DNA from: an uncultured Neomegalonema sp.
GTDB lineage: Bacteria > Pseudomonadota > Alphaproteobacteria > Rhodobacterales > Rhodobacteraceae
Reading direction: 5' to 3'
NCBI GenBank assembly: GCA_937922185.1
Contig: CAKZUT010000124.1
Coordinates: forward strand, 1 to 45,281
Length of the DNA: 45,281 bases
Shown: piece after piece, positions 19,742 through 28,550 of the stretch
Position numbering within the stretch: the first letter of the stretch is position 1
How the letters are laid out: every line of letters begins with the position of its first letter
The notes under the pieces: model-generated
Database searches by the model: none
Told to the model about the DNA's origin: nothing
The model's input: the letters and a program-made list of their open reading frames with translations, nothing else
Program-made: the position numbers and the translations under genes

Positions 19742-19891
19742 CCGGCTGTCCGGTGCGGCATCCTTGCGTTCAAAGCTCCTCGATTTCACGCGAAAAGCGG
19801 TTCCATAGGAGGGACCGCCTGCGCTATGCTTGCCCGCAAACCGCCGATCCGCCCGTTCCGGGTGCGGCGAAACCGACGATTGGGTGACTGC

Positions 19892-20773
19892 ATGTCAAGT
19901 TCCGACCTTTTCCGTAGCCGCGCCCTGCGGCCTGCCCTTCTGGTGACGCTGGCCCTCTCGCTCGGCGCATGTGGCGGAAATGTTCCGTCCCTCGGCGTGG
20001 GGTCGCTCTTCTCGAAGGAGGAAGCCCCCCTTGAGGCGCGTGAACCGCAGGCGATCTTCGCCGATGCACAGGACAATCTGAAGAAAGACAGGCCCAAGAC
20101 AGCCGCTTTCCTGTTCGATGAGGTCGAACGCCTCTACCCCTATTCCGACGTGGCGAAAGACGCGATGCTGATGTCCGCCGTCGCCTCGTATGAAGCTCAG
20201 GAATACGACAAGGCCGTCCTCGCCGCCGAACGCTTCGTCGGCTTCTACCCCAGCGACGATCAGACCGCCTATGCGCGCCATATCATCGCGCAGAGTTATT
20301 ACGAGCAGATCGTCGATGTGGGCCGCGATCAGGGCATGACGATTCAGGCCAAACAGGCTCTGGACGAGCTGATCGCCCGCCACCCGGAAAGCAAATACGC
20401 CAGGGACGCCTCCATCAAGCGCGATCTGACCGTCGATCAGATCGCCGGCAAGGAAATGGCCGTCGGACGCTATTATCTCAAGAACGGCCAGTATATCGGC
20501 GCGATCAACCGCTTTCAGACCGTCGCGAAGGATTACGACACCACCAGCCATGTCGAGGAGGCGCTGCATCGCCTTGTGGAGGCCAACCTCGCGCTCGGCC
20601 TGCTGGAAGAGGCCAAGGCCAACGCCGCCGTACTCGGCTTCAACTATCCCGGCTCGGACTGGTACGGGGCCAGCTATTCCCTGCTGACCGGCGAGAATCT
20701 GACCGGTGGCCTCTCGCAGGATGCCTGGTACAAACGGATGTACCGGCAGGTGATCCTCGGCGAGTGGCTCTGA
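19892..20773 (+). CDS. bamD: Outer membrane protein assembly factor BamD (lipoprotein)
   Basis: Lipobox LSLGAC near the N-terminus; BamD/ComL-like core (RPKTAAFLFDEVERLYPYSDVAKDAMLMSAVASYEAQEYDKAVLAAERFVGFYPSDDQTAYARHIIAQSYYEQI); precedes recN. Confidence 0.93.
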   Translation: MSSSDLFRSRALRPALLVTLALSLGACGGNVPSLGVGSLFSKEEAPLEAREPQAIFADAQDNLKKDRPKTAAFLFDEVERLYPYSDVAKDAMLMSAVASYEAQEYDKAVLAAERFVGFYPSDDQTAYARHIIAQSYYEQIVDVGRDQGMTIQAKQALDELIARHPESKYARDASIKRDLTVDQIAGKEMAVGRYYLKNGQYIGAINRFQTVAKDYDTTSHVEEALHRLVEANLALGLLEEAKANAAVLGFNYPGSDWYGASYSLLTGENLTGGLSQDAWYKRMYRQVILGEWL

Positions 20774-20789
20774 GCGAGGCGCGCGCGCC

Positions 20790-22466
20790 ATGCTCCGGCG
20801 TCTGTCGATCCGCAATATCGTCCTGATCGACGCGCTCGACCTCGATTTCGATGCGGGCCTCGGGGCCATGACGGGCGAGACGGGGGCGGGTAAATCGATC
20901 CTGCTGGACGCGCTCGGCGCGGCGCTCGGCGCGCGGGCCAATGCCGACCTCGTGCGAATGGGCGCGGATAAAGGCTCGGCCACGGCGGAATTTGAACTCG
21001 ATGAGGATCACCCCGCCTGGGCATGGCTGCGCGAGCAGGGGCACGACATCGAGGATGCCGCCCTCATCGTGCGCCGCGTGATCGGACGCGAGGGCCGCAG
21101 CCGGGCATTCGTCAACGATCAGCCGGTCGGCGTGGCCACCCTGCGCGAACTCGGCACGCGGCTGATCGAGATTCACGGGCAATTCGATGACCGGGCGCTG
21201 GTCGATCCCGCCGGACACCGGGGTCTTCTCGACGCCTATGGCGGATTGCAGAAGGAACACAGGCGGGTCCATACCCTCTACACCGCATGGCGCGATGCGA
21301 CGACCCGGCTGGAGGCCACCCGCGCCGAAATCGCCGAAGCCCAGCGCGATGCGGAATTCGTGCGGCATTCGGTCGATGAACTGGCCGACCTCGCCCCGGA
21401 AGAGGGCGAGGAGGATACACTCGATACCGAACGCCGCCGGATGCAGCGCGCTGAGTCGATTGCCGATGACGTGAGCAAGGCCATCGCCCAGCTCGGCAAT
21501 CAGGGGGCCGAGGGCGCGCTGTCGGACACCCTGCGCCGGATCGAGATCGCCGCGCAGAAGGCCGACGGACGGCTCGACGCGGCACTGGAGGCCATCGCAC
21601 GGGCGATGAATACCTGCGCCGAGGCCCTGTCGGAGGTCGAGCGCGCGGCGGAAGCCCTGACCTTCGATCCCCGGCGGCTGGAACAGGCCGAGGAACGTCT
21701 GTTCGCCCTGCGCGCCCTTGCCCGCAAGCACCGGATCGGCGTGGCCGACCTGCCCAACCTCCATGCCGGGCTGGCCGACAAGCTGGCCTTCATCGAACAG
21801 GGCGAGGCGAAGTTGACCGATATGGAGGCGGAGGTCGCCACGGCCCACGGTGCGTTTCTCGATGCGGCAAAGGCGCTCAGCCGGGCGCGGCAGGAGGCCG
21901 GGGGCGTTCTCGACAAGCAGGTCGTGGGCGAGCTTGCACCGCTGAAACTGGAACGCGCGATCTTCCGCACCCTCGTCGAGAGCGACCCGGACAAGGCAGG
22001 GCCGGACGGCATCGACCGCGTGGCCTTCGAGGTGACGACCAACCCCGGCTCGGCCCCCGGTGCCATCGACAGGATCGCCTCTGGCGGCGAACTCTCGCGC
22101 TTCCTGCTGGCGCTGAAAGTCTGTCTGGCGCGCAAGGGCGACGGCAAGACGCTGATCTTCGACGAGATCGACCGGGGCGTCGGCGGGGCCACGGCGGCGG
22201 CCATCGGGGCGCGGCTCAAGCGCCTCGGCGCAGACACGCAAACCCTTGTCATCACCCACGCGCCCCAGGTCGCCGCCGAAGCCGATCGCCAGTGGCGGAT
22301 CGAGAAATCGGTCGTACAGGGCGAGGACGGCGAAACCACCCTCACCCGCGTGGTCGAATTGTCGAAAACCGAGCGGGTGGACGAACTGGCGCGGATGCTG
22401 GCCGGGGAATCCGTGACGAAGGCCGCAAAGGACGCGGCGCGGAGCCTGCTCAAGGCGGCAAGCTAG
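20790..22466 (+). CDS. recN: DNA repair protein RecN
   Basis: MLRRLSIRNIVLIDALDLDFDAGLGAMTGETGAGKSILLDAL, LIEIHGQFDDRALVDPAGHRGLLD, ASGGELSRFLLALK, LIFDEIDRGVGG. Confidence 0.97.
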   Translation: MLRRLSIRNIVLIDALDLDFDAGLGAMTGETGAGKSILLDALGAALGARANADLVRMGADKGSATAEFELDEDHPAWAWLREQGHDIEDAALIVRRVIGREGRSRAFVNDQPVGVATLRELGTRLIEIHGQFDDRALVDPAGHRGLLDAYGGLQKEHRRVHTLYTAWRDATTRLEATRAEIAEAQRDAEFVRHSVDELADLAPEEGEEDTLDTERRRMQRAESIADDVSKAIAQLGNQGAEGALSDTLRRIEIAAQKADGRLDAALEAIARAMNTCAEALSEVERAAEALTFDPRRLEQAEERLFALRALARKHRIGVADLPNLHAGLADKLAFIEQGEAKLTDMEAEVATAHGAFLDAAKALSRARQEAGGVLDKQVVGELAPLKLERAIFRTLVESDPDKAGPDGIDRVAFEVTTNPGSAPGAIDRIASGGELSRFLLALKVCLARKGDGKTLIFDEIDRGVGGATAAAIGARLKRLGADTQTLVITHAPQVAAEADRQWRIEKSVVQGEDGETTLTRVVELSKTERVDELARMLAGESVTKAAKDAARSLLKAAS

Positions 22467-22481
22467 ACAGGGAGATATTCC

Positions 22482-23855
22482 ATGGCCTTCGACGCCACCA
22501 TTACCGCGCTGAAATCGGAATACGGCGACCGCTGCGCCACATCGGATGCGGTGCGCGATCACCATGCGAACGGCGAGGCATATCATGCGCCCGTGCGCCC
22601 CGATGCCGTGCTGTTTCCCGGCTCGACCGAGGAAGTCGCGGCCATCGTCAAGACCTGCGCGGCGGGCAATTGCCCCATCGTCCCCTTTGGCACCGGCACC
22701 TCGCTGGAGGGCCATGTGGTGCCCCTGCGCGGGGGCGTGACCCTTGATATGAGCCGGATGGATTCGGTTCTCGCGGTTCACCCCGAAGATCTCGACGTGG
22801 TGGTCCAGCCCGGCGTCACGCGGCGGCGTCTGAACGAGGAGTTGCGCGATACGGGCCTGTTCTTCCCGGTCGATCCGGGGGCGGATGCGTCGCTGGGGGG
22901 CATGGCGGCGACACGGGCCTCGGGCACGACCGCCGTGCGCTACGGCACGATGCGCGAGAACGTGCTGGCGGTCGAGGCGGTCATGGCCGACGGTCGCATC
23001 GTGCGAGCGGGCACGCGCGCGCGCAAATCCTCCGCCGGATACGATCTGTGCAAGCTGCTGGTCGGGTCGGAGGGAACGCTGGGGGTCATCACCGAACTGA
23101 CCCTGCGCCTTTATGGTCAGCCGGAGGCGACGGCGGCGGGGGTCTGCACCTTTGACACGGTGGAGGGGGCGGTCGATGCCGTCATCCTGACCATGCAGAG
23201 CGGCCTGCCGGTGGCGCGGATCGAGTTTCTGGACGAATTGCAGATCCGGGCGGTGAACAACTATTCCAAACTGGGGCTGGAGGAAAAACCCACCCTGTTC
23301 CTTGAATTTCACGGCACCGAAGCCGGGGTCGCGGAACAATCCGAACGCTTCGGCGAGATTGCCCGCGAATACGGCGGCGGGGCCTTCGACTGGGCCACCC
23401 AGGCCGAGGACCGCAACCGTCTGTGGCGCGCCCGGCACGATGCCTATTACGCCGTGAAGGCCCTGCGCCCCGGCGCGCAGGGTTACGTCACCGATGCCTG
23501 CGTCCCGATCTCGCGGCTGGCCGAGGCAATTCTGGAGACCAAGAAAGATATCGCCGAAAGCGGTATGCTGGCCCCGGTGGTCGGCCATGTCGGGGACGGC
23601 AATTTCCATCTCGCCATCCTGATCGACCCCAGAGATCAGGACGAGTTGAAAGGCGCGGAGGCCCTGGCCCATCGCATCGCCGAGCGCGCGCTGGACATGG
23701 GCGGCACGGTCACGGGCGAGCATGGCGTCGGCATGGGCAAGATGAAATACATGGCCGCCGAACATGGCGGAGGCTACGAAATCATGCGCCAGATCAAGCG
23801 CGCGCTCGACCCGCAGAACATCATGAACCCCGGCAAGATCGTGGACATGAACTGA
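22482..23855 (+). CDS. FAD-linked oxidase, D-lactate dehydrogenase/GlcD-like 2-hydroxyacid dehydrogenase
   Basis: PIVPFGTGTSLEGHVVPLRGGVTLDMSRM, KSSAGYDLCKLLVGSEGTLGVITELTLRL, GHVGDGNFHLAILID, GEHGVGMGKMKYM, DPQNIMNPGKI. Confidence 0.92.
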   Translation: MAFDATITALKSEYGDRCATSDAVRDHHANGEAYHAPVRPDAVLFPGSTEEVAAIVKTCAAGNCPIVPFGTGTSLEGHVVPLRGGVTLDMSRMDSVLAVHPEDLDVVVQPGVTRRRLNEELRDTGLFFPVDPGADASLGGMAATRASGTTAVRYGTMRENVLAVEAVMADGRIVRAGTRARKSSAGYDLCKLLVGSEGTLGVITELTLRLYGQPEATAAGVCTFDTVEGAVDAVILTMQSGLPVARIEFLDELQIRAVNNYSKLGLEEKPTLFLEFHGTEAGVAEQSERFGEIAREYGGGAFDWATQAEDRNRLWRARHDAYYAVKALRPGAQGYVTDACVPISRLAEAILETKKDIAESGMLAPVVGHVGDGNFHLAILIDPRDQDELKGAEALAHRIAERALDMGGTVTGEHGVGMGKMKYMAAEHGGGYEIMRQIKRALDPQNIMNPGKIVDMN

Positions 23856-23863
23856 GAACATTC

Positions 23864-23942
23864 CCGCTGATCCGGGGTCTGTCTCCGATCAGAGAAAGCC
23901 CGGACCGGCTGTGCAGGATTACGTTCCGCACAGCCTCCGGGG
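23864..23942. repeat. Second locus of the 11.6-kb intergenic palindromic element (one full unit plus a partial inverted unit)
   Basis: ctgatccggggtctgtctccgatcagagaaagcccggaccggctgtgcaggattacgttccgcacagcctccgggg aligns across its length with ctggtccggggccgggttctgacgcggagagaccccggaccagcagcgcaggactgcgccccgcgcagcatccgggg (11645-11721). Confidence 0.7.
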
Positions 23943-23963
23943 CAGCACCCGAAGGCCAGAACC

Positions 23964-24983
23964 GTGTTCGATATCCCCTCCCTCGACCTCTCCCGTGAAC
24001 CGGCGCTGCGCGATCTCATCGACGACAAGGCCAAGCCGGTCGGGTCGCTGGGGCGGCTGGAGGCTCTGGCCCTTCAGATCGCGCTCATACGCGGCGAGGA
24101 GCGGCCCGCACTCGGCAAGGCCCGCTCGGTCATCTTTGCGGGGGATCACGGCATCACGGCGGAAGGGGTGTCCTCGCATCCCCCCGAGGTGACGGCGGCG
24201 ATGGTCGGCAATTTTCTGGCGGGCGGCGCGACCATCTCTGCCTTCACGCGGATTGCGGGGGCGCAGTTGCGGGTGGTGGATGCCGGGGTCGCCTCGCCCC
24301 TGCCCGCCCATCCCGACCTGACAGATGCGAAGATCGCGCCCGGCACGCGCAATTCGGCGCTGGAACCGGCGATGACCGGCGCGCAACGCGATGCGGCCCT
24401 CGACCGGGGCATGGCACTGGCGCGGGAGGCTGTGGCGGAGGGTGTCGATATCCTTGCCCCCGGCGAGATGGGCATCGGCAATACCGCCGCCGCCAGCCTG
24501 ATCGTCCATCGGCTTGCTCCGGCTCCGCTCGACGCGGTGGTGGGGCGCGGGGCGGGGCTGGATGACCCCGGCCTGACCCGCAAGCGCGCGGTGCTGGCCA
24601 GAGCGGCGGCACGGACGGATACGACCGATCCTCTGGCGGTTCTGGCGGAATTCGGCGGGTTCGAGATCGCCATGATGACCGGGTTCATGCTGGGCGGCGC
24701 GGCGGAAAACCGCATCGTGATCGTGGACGGCTTCATTGCCGGAGCGGCGGCCCTGGTCGCCTGCCGCATCGCGCCCCCCGCGCGGGAGCGGATGGTCTTC
24801 GCCCATCGCTCGGCGGAACCGGGAGCAAAGGCGATCCTCGATGCGCTGGAGGCCGCCCCCCTGCTCGACCTGGGCCTGCGCCTCGGCGAGGGGTCCGGGG
24901 CCGCGCTGGCGATCCCCATGGTGCGGGCGGCGGCGGCGATCCTGACCGATCTGGCGGATTATCCGCGAGGGCCGGGACAATGA
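23964..24983 (+). CDS. cobT: Nicotinate-nucleotide--dimethylbenzimidazole phosphoribosyltransferase
   Basis: KPVGSLGRLEALALQIA, FAGDHGITAEGVSSHPPEVTAAMVGNFLAGGATISAF, GEMGIGNTAAASLIVHRL. Confidence 0.95.
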   Translation: MFDIPSLDLSREPALRDLIDDKAKPVGSLGRLEALALQIALIRGEERPALGKARSVIFAGDHGITAEGVSSHPPEVTAAMVGNFLAGGATISAFTRIAGAQLRVVDAGVASPLPAHPDLTDAKIAPGTRNSALEPAMTGAQRDAALDRGMALAREAVAEGVDILAPGEMGIGNTAAASLIVHRLAPAPLDAVVGRGAGLDDPGLTRKRAVLARAAARTDTTDPLAVLAEFGGFEIAMMTGFMLGGAAENRIVIVDGFIAGAAALVACRIAPPARERMVFAHRSAEPGAKAILDALEAAPLLDLGLRLGEGSGAALAIPMVRAAAAILTDLADYPRGPGQ

Positions 24984-25780
24984 AGCCCGGAACAATAAAG
25001 AGGGAATTGCAGGCCTTTTTCTCCGCCGTACAGTTCCTCACGCGCTTGCCTGTGCCGGACTGGACGGGGTGGGAAGCGGGTCGGCTCGACCGCGCGACCC
25101 CGCATTTCACGCTGGTCGGCGGCATCATCGGCGCGGCGGCGGGTCTCGTCTTCCTGATCGCGGGTCTTGTCTTCACCCCGCTGATCGCCGCCTTGCTGGC
25201 CACCGGCACCGCCATCATGCTGACCGGCGCATTGCATGAGGACGGTCTGGCCGATTTCGCCGACGGACTGGGCACCCGCGATCCGGTGCGGGCGCTGGCC
25301 ATCATGAAGGACAGCCATATCGGCGCCTTCGGCGTCATCGCCCTGATCGTGGTCCTGTCCCTGAAGATCGCGGCACTTGCGGCCCTGCCCCCGCTCTTCG
25401 GGGCGACGGCCCTGATCGCGGCCCATGGTCTCAGCCGCGCATGGCTCTACCCCACGGTAAAAGCACTGAACTACGCGCGCGATCCGGGCGAGGCCAAGGT
25501 CGCCCCCATCTCGCGCATGATCATGCGGGGCGAGTGGGTGCGGGTCGTCCTGTTCGCTTTGCTGGTCTTTGTTCCGATGGTCACCGCCGCCGTCCTCATC
25601 GACCCGTTGCGCCTGATCGGCTGTGCGCTGGCCCTGTTCGCCGCCGCCGCCGCCATGCTGGTCACCCTGAACACGATGAAGGTCCGCACGGGTGGCTGGA
25701 CCGGCGATACGCTGGGCGCGCAGCAACAGCTCACCGAAACCGCCTTCCTGATCGGAGCGAGCGCATGGATATCCATCTGA
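24980..25780 (+). CDS. cobS: Adenosylcobinamide-GDP ribazoletransferase (cobalamin synthase)
   Basis: FFSAVQFLTRLPVPDW, LTGALHEDGLADFADGLG, IMKDSHIGAFGVIAL, TGDTLGAQQQLTETAFLI; 4-bp overlap with cobT. Confidence 0.95.
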   Translation: MKPGTIKRELQAFFSAVQFLTRLPVPDWTGWEAGRLDRATPHFTLVGGIIGAAAGLVFLIAGLVFTPLIAALLATGTAIMLTGALHEDGLADFADGLGTRDPVRALAIMKDSHIGAFGVIALIVVLSLKIAALAALPPLFGATALIAAHGLSRAWLYPTVKALNYARDPGEAKVAPISRMIMRGEWVRVVLFALLVFVPMVTAAVLIDPLRLIGCALALFAAAAAMLVTLNTMKVRTGGWTGDTLGAQQQLTETAFLIGASAWISI

Positions 25781-26325
25781 TCCGGCATCCGCGTACCGTC
25801 GCCCCGCGCGGCACCTGCTACGGCGCGCTCGATATCGAGGCTGACCCGGAGCGGCTTGCCGCTGATGCCGCCCGCCTTGCGCCCGCGATCCCGGCGGGTG
25901 CGCGCTTTCTCTCCAGCCCCCTGCGGCGCGCACGCGCGCTGGCCGAAGCCCTTGCCGGAGGGCCGGTCCCGACCGATGCACGGCTTGTGGAGATGGATTT
26001 CGGCGAATGGGAGGGCAGGCTCTGGGATGATCTGCCCCGCACGGAAATCGACGCCTGGGCGGATGACGTGGCCGGTTATGCCATTCCCGGCGGCGAATCC
26101 GTCATGACGATGAACACACGGGTTCTCGACTGGTGGGAAAGCGTGGAGATCACGGATACACCGCTCGTCGTCGTCTCCCATGGCGGACCACTCAGACTGC
26201 TCGCAAGCCATGTGACCGGCTCGTCCCCGGCGAGGAGCATGGCCTTTGAAATCCAGTGGGGAAACCGGGCGCTGATCTGGCGCAATCCCGGACATACGGT
26301 ACTGGCGGGGTGGAATCTGCGCTGA
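25765..26325 (+). CDS. Histidine phosphatase family protein, probable alpha-ribazole phosphatase (CobC-like)
   Basis: MDIHLIRHPRTVAPRGTCYGALDIE, SSPLRRARALAEAL, MDFGEWEGRLWDDL, VVVSHGGPLRLL; overlaps the cobS end by 16 bp. Confidence 0.85.
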   Translation: MDIHLIRHPRTVAPRGTCYGALDIEADPERLAADAARLAPAIPAGARFLSSPLRRARALAEALAGGPVPTDARLVEMDFGEWEGRLWDDLPRTEIDAWADDVAGYAIPGGESVMTMNTRVLDWWESVEITDTPLVVVSHGGPLRLLASHVTGSSPARSMAFEIQWGNRALIWRNPGHTVLAGWNLR

Positions 26326-26413
26326 CTCACGGCCTGTCACGCTTTCGTGCCCTCGCTTGGCACAGGGCCGCCAACGGGATACCCGGCATCGCGAACCAAC
26401 CGGGAGTAGAGCC

Positions 26414-26833
26414 ATGACCGACACGACCCCCCATTCCGATCCGCCTCTTGAGCGCGCCCTGTTCGCGCTGCGTATCGGCCTCGCCGTCCTGTTCCTCATC
26501 TGGGCATTCGACAAGCTGCTGAACGTGGACCATGCAAAAGCGGTATTTGCCGGATTCTACGGACAGAATGCCGAGACGATGCCGAACATTCTGCCCTATG
26601 CGCTCGGCATCGCACAGCTTGCCCTCGTGATCGGCTTCACAATCGGCGCGAAGAAGACGATCACCTACGGCGCGCTGCTGCTGATGCATCTTGCCACCAC
26701 GGTTGTATCTCTCAAGATGCATCTCGATCCCTTCGGATTGCCGAATATCCTGTTCTGGGCGAACTGGCCCATTCTCGGTGCGCTGATCGCCCTGTTCCTG
26801 TTGCGGCATCGCGACCGGATGCTGTCCGTATAG
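26414..26833 (+). CDS. Small membrane protein, DoxX-like
   Basis: MTDTTPHSDPPLERALFALRIGLAVLFLIWAFDKLLNVDHAKAVFAGFYG...; about four hydrophobic segments. Confidence 0.6.
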   Translation: MTDTTPHSDPPLERALFALRIGLAVLFLIWAFDKLLNVDHAKAVFAGFYGQNAETMPNILPYALGIAQLALVIGFTIGAKKTITYGALLLMHLATTVVSLKMHLDPFGLPNILFWANWPILGALIALFLLRHRDRMLSV

Positions 26834-26850
26834 ATCATCTTGCGCGATAG

Positions 26851-26884
26851 GCGGTTCCATGGCGTTATCCGTGAATGGAACCGC
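26851..26884. promoter_or_regulatory. Perfect 10-bp inverted repeat (hairpin) ahead of the unknown/DUF3726 cassette
   Basis: gcggttccat-ggcgttatccgtga-atggaaccgc. Confidence 0.6.
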
Positions 26885-26928
26885 ATACCGCCCCGTTGAC
26901 GCCCCCCCTGCGCCCGCCGTCACAGGTG

Positions 26929-28548
26929 ATGCGCCTCGCCCGTATGGGCAGCGCCCATCAGAGCCGTCTGAGCTTCATGCGCTCGCTTCTGCGGTCGCTG
27001 AAACGCGAGAACTGGGCTTTCGACCGGCCTGTCTGGTCCGTGGATGACCATGGTGTGGGCCATGCGGTCTATCGTGCCATCGGCCCGAGGCGGACTTATT
27101 CGCTCATCGCCTTCGCCCATGACCTGCCCGATGACATGCGCTCCGACCGGGTGATCGCGACGGCATGGGATGCGACCTTCGCGCTGTTCGACGGAACACC
27201 CGACAAAGACGATATCGCCCGCCTGTCCCGGAACGTGCCCAAACAGGAGGCGGGGCGGATTTCAGACCGCGAATTGTCGCTCTCCCGTGCCAATCGTTCG
27301 GTGCGCCTCTGGTCGCATGTGGTCGATAGGCTGGCGGCGGGGCAGCAACCGGACGCGGAACAGATCAACGCGGTCGGCTATCTGATGCGGACCACCGCCG
27401 TCTACGGCTCCGGCAAGTTCGGGGCGGCGGATCGGGCGGTGCTGGCCGGGCGCACGATCATGGGCGCGCCCTTCCATGCCGAAATGCTGGCGGTCTGGCT
27501 GATCCGCAGCTTCTCCCTCGACCTCGTGGAGCATATGGCACGGGTCAGGGGCGGCGACCGGGCCACGCGAATCGCTGCCCCCCTGCGCCACCGCCTCGGA
27601 ATCGGCAATTCGACCGGCCTCGGCATGGCCCCGTTCCTCGTCAACCATCCCGCCCTGCTGAATGCGTGGATGACGGCGCGGGAAACCGCCATTGCCAGGG
27701 TCCGGGCCTTGCCCGATGCCCCGCCGGCGGCGCAGGCGACCTTTCGTCGGCGACTGGAGCAGGCGCGTGAGAATGCGGCGGACTGGCGCTCGGAACACCC
27801 CGTCCAGATACCCAGACTGGAGGCCCTTCGCGCCGATCTCGATCTGCTGGCCGACCGTGTGGCGGGCGGCGCGCTCGATACCGAGGCCCCCTGGGACGCC
27901 CTGATGCTCTGGTCAGCGAAGGCCCTGACGCTGGAGGGGCAGGAACAGCTTGCCTCGCTGATCCTGGAACCCCATGGCGATCTCGTGGATGAGCTGACGG
28001 CGGAAATGGCCACCGATGAAGCCGACAGTTTCCGCATCGAGGGCACGATGACGGTCGCGGCCCTGCGCTCCCTGATCTCACGCGATTACGACTGGGCGAT
28101 CGGGATCGACCACGACGCCGCCGACCGCTGCGCGCGGTTCTGGTATGTCTCCGAGGAAAAGCTCGAACCCCGGCTCGGCCAGCGGCACGAGGAACCCGGA
28201 GCCGAGCGCGAGCAACCGCTCGACATCTCCCGCGCGGTCCACGCTCTTGATACGGCGCTGCGGGAGGAGGACAATGCGACGCTGATCGCCGATTTCCTCC
28301 TGCGACGGGCGGAGTTCCGCCATACCGTCCGCCGGGTGCAGATCGGGGCGACCCGGCCCTATTCCGAAATTCGCGAGAACCTGATCGACAGCGACCTGTT
28401 GCCCATCGACATGCTGCGCTGCAAGCTGGCCTTCTTCGGGGCAAGCCGCTTCGATCCCCGTTCGGACCGCTGGGTGCGTATCTGCCTCTATCGCAATGCG
28501 CCCTTTCCCGATGACCTTGCGACGATGCCAGAAGACGAGTGGGCCTGA
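26929..28548 (+). CDS. Conserved-type protein of unknown function (~540 aa), cassette partner of the DUF3726-like gene
   Basis: Long ORF in frame with codon usage like neighbours: MRLARMGSAHQSRLSFMRSLLRSLKRENWAFDRPVWSVDDHGVGHAVYRAIGP...; ORF track start is 26875, 26929 is an alternative after acaggtg. Confidence 0.75.
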   Translation: MRLARMGSAHQSRLSFMRSLLRSLKRENWAFDRPVWSVDDHGVGHAVYRAIGPRRTYSLIAFAHDLPDDMRSDRVIATAWDATFALFDGTPDKDDIARLSRNVPKQEAGRISDRELSLSRANRSVRLWSHVVDRLAAGQQPDAEQINAVGYLMRTTAVYGSGKFGAADRAVLAGRTIMGAPFHAEMLAVWLIRSFSLDLVEHMARVRGGDRATRIAAPLRHRLGIGNSTGLGMAPFLVNHPALLNAWMTARETAIARVRALPDAPPAAQATFRRRLEQARENAADWRSEHPVQIPRLEALRADLDLLADRVAGGALDTEAPWDALMLWSAKALTLEGQEQLASLILEPHGDLVDELTAEMATDEADSFRIEGTMTVAALRSLISRDYDWAIGIDHDAADRCARFWYVSEEKLEPRLGQRHEEPGAEREQPLDISRAVHALDTALREEDNATLIADFLLRRAEFRHTVRRVQIGATRPYSEIRENLIDSDLLPIDMLRCKLAFFGASRFDPRSDRWVRICLYRNAPFPDDLATMPEDEWA

Positions 28549-28550
28549 TC

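Noticed and set aside
20640-23861. 1073-aa minus-strand ORF opposite recN and the FAD oxidase
   Set aside because: Antisense shadow ORF of high-GC codon usage; low-complexity His/Arg/Gly composition, no domain signatures, and both genes on the plus strand are unambiguous.
23856-23963. Cobalamin riboswitch ahead of cobT-cobS-cobC
   Set aside because: The ~108-bp gap is too short for a typical cobalamin aptamer and is occupied by the dispersed palindromic element; no B12-box-like sequence was seen.
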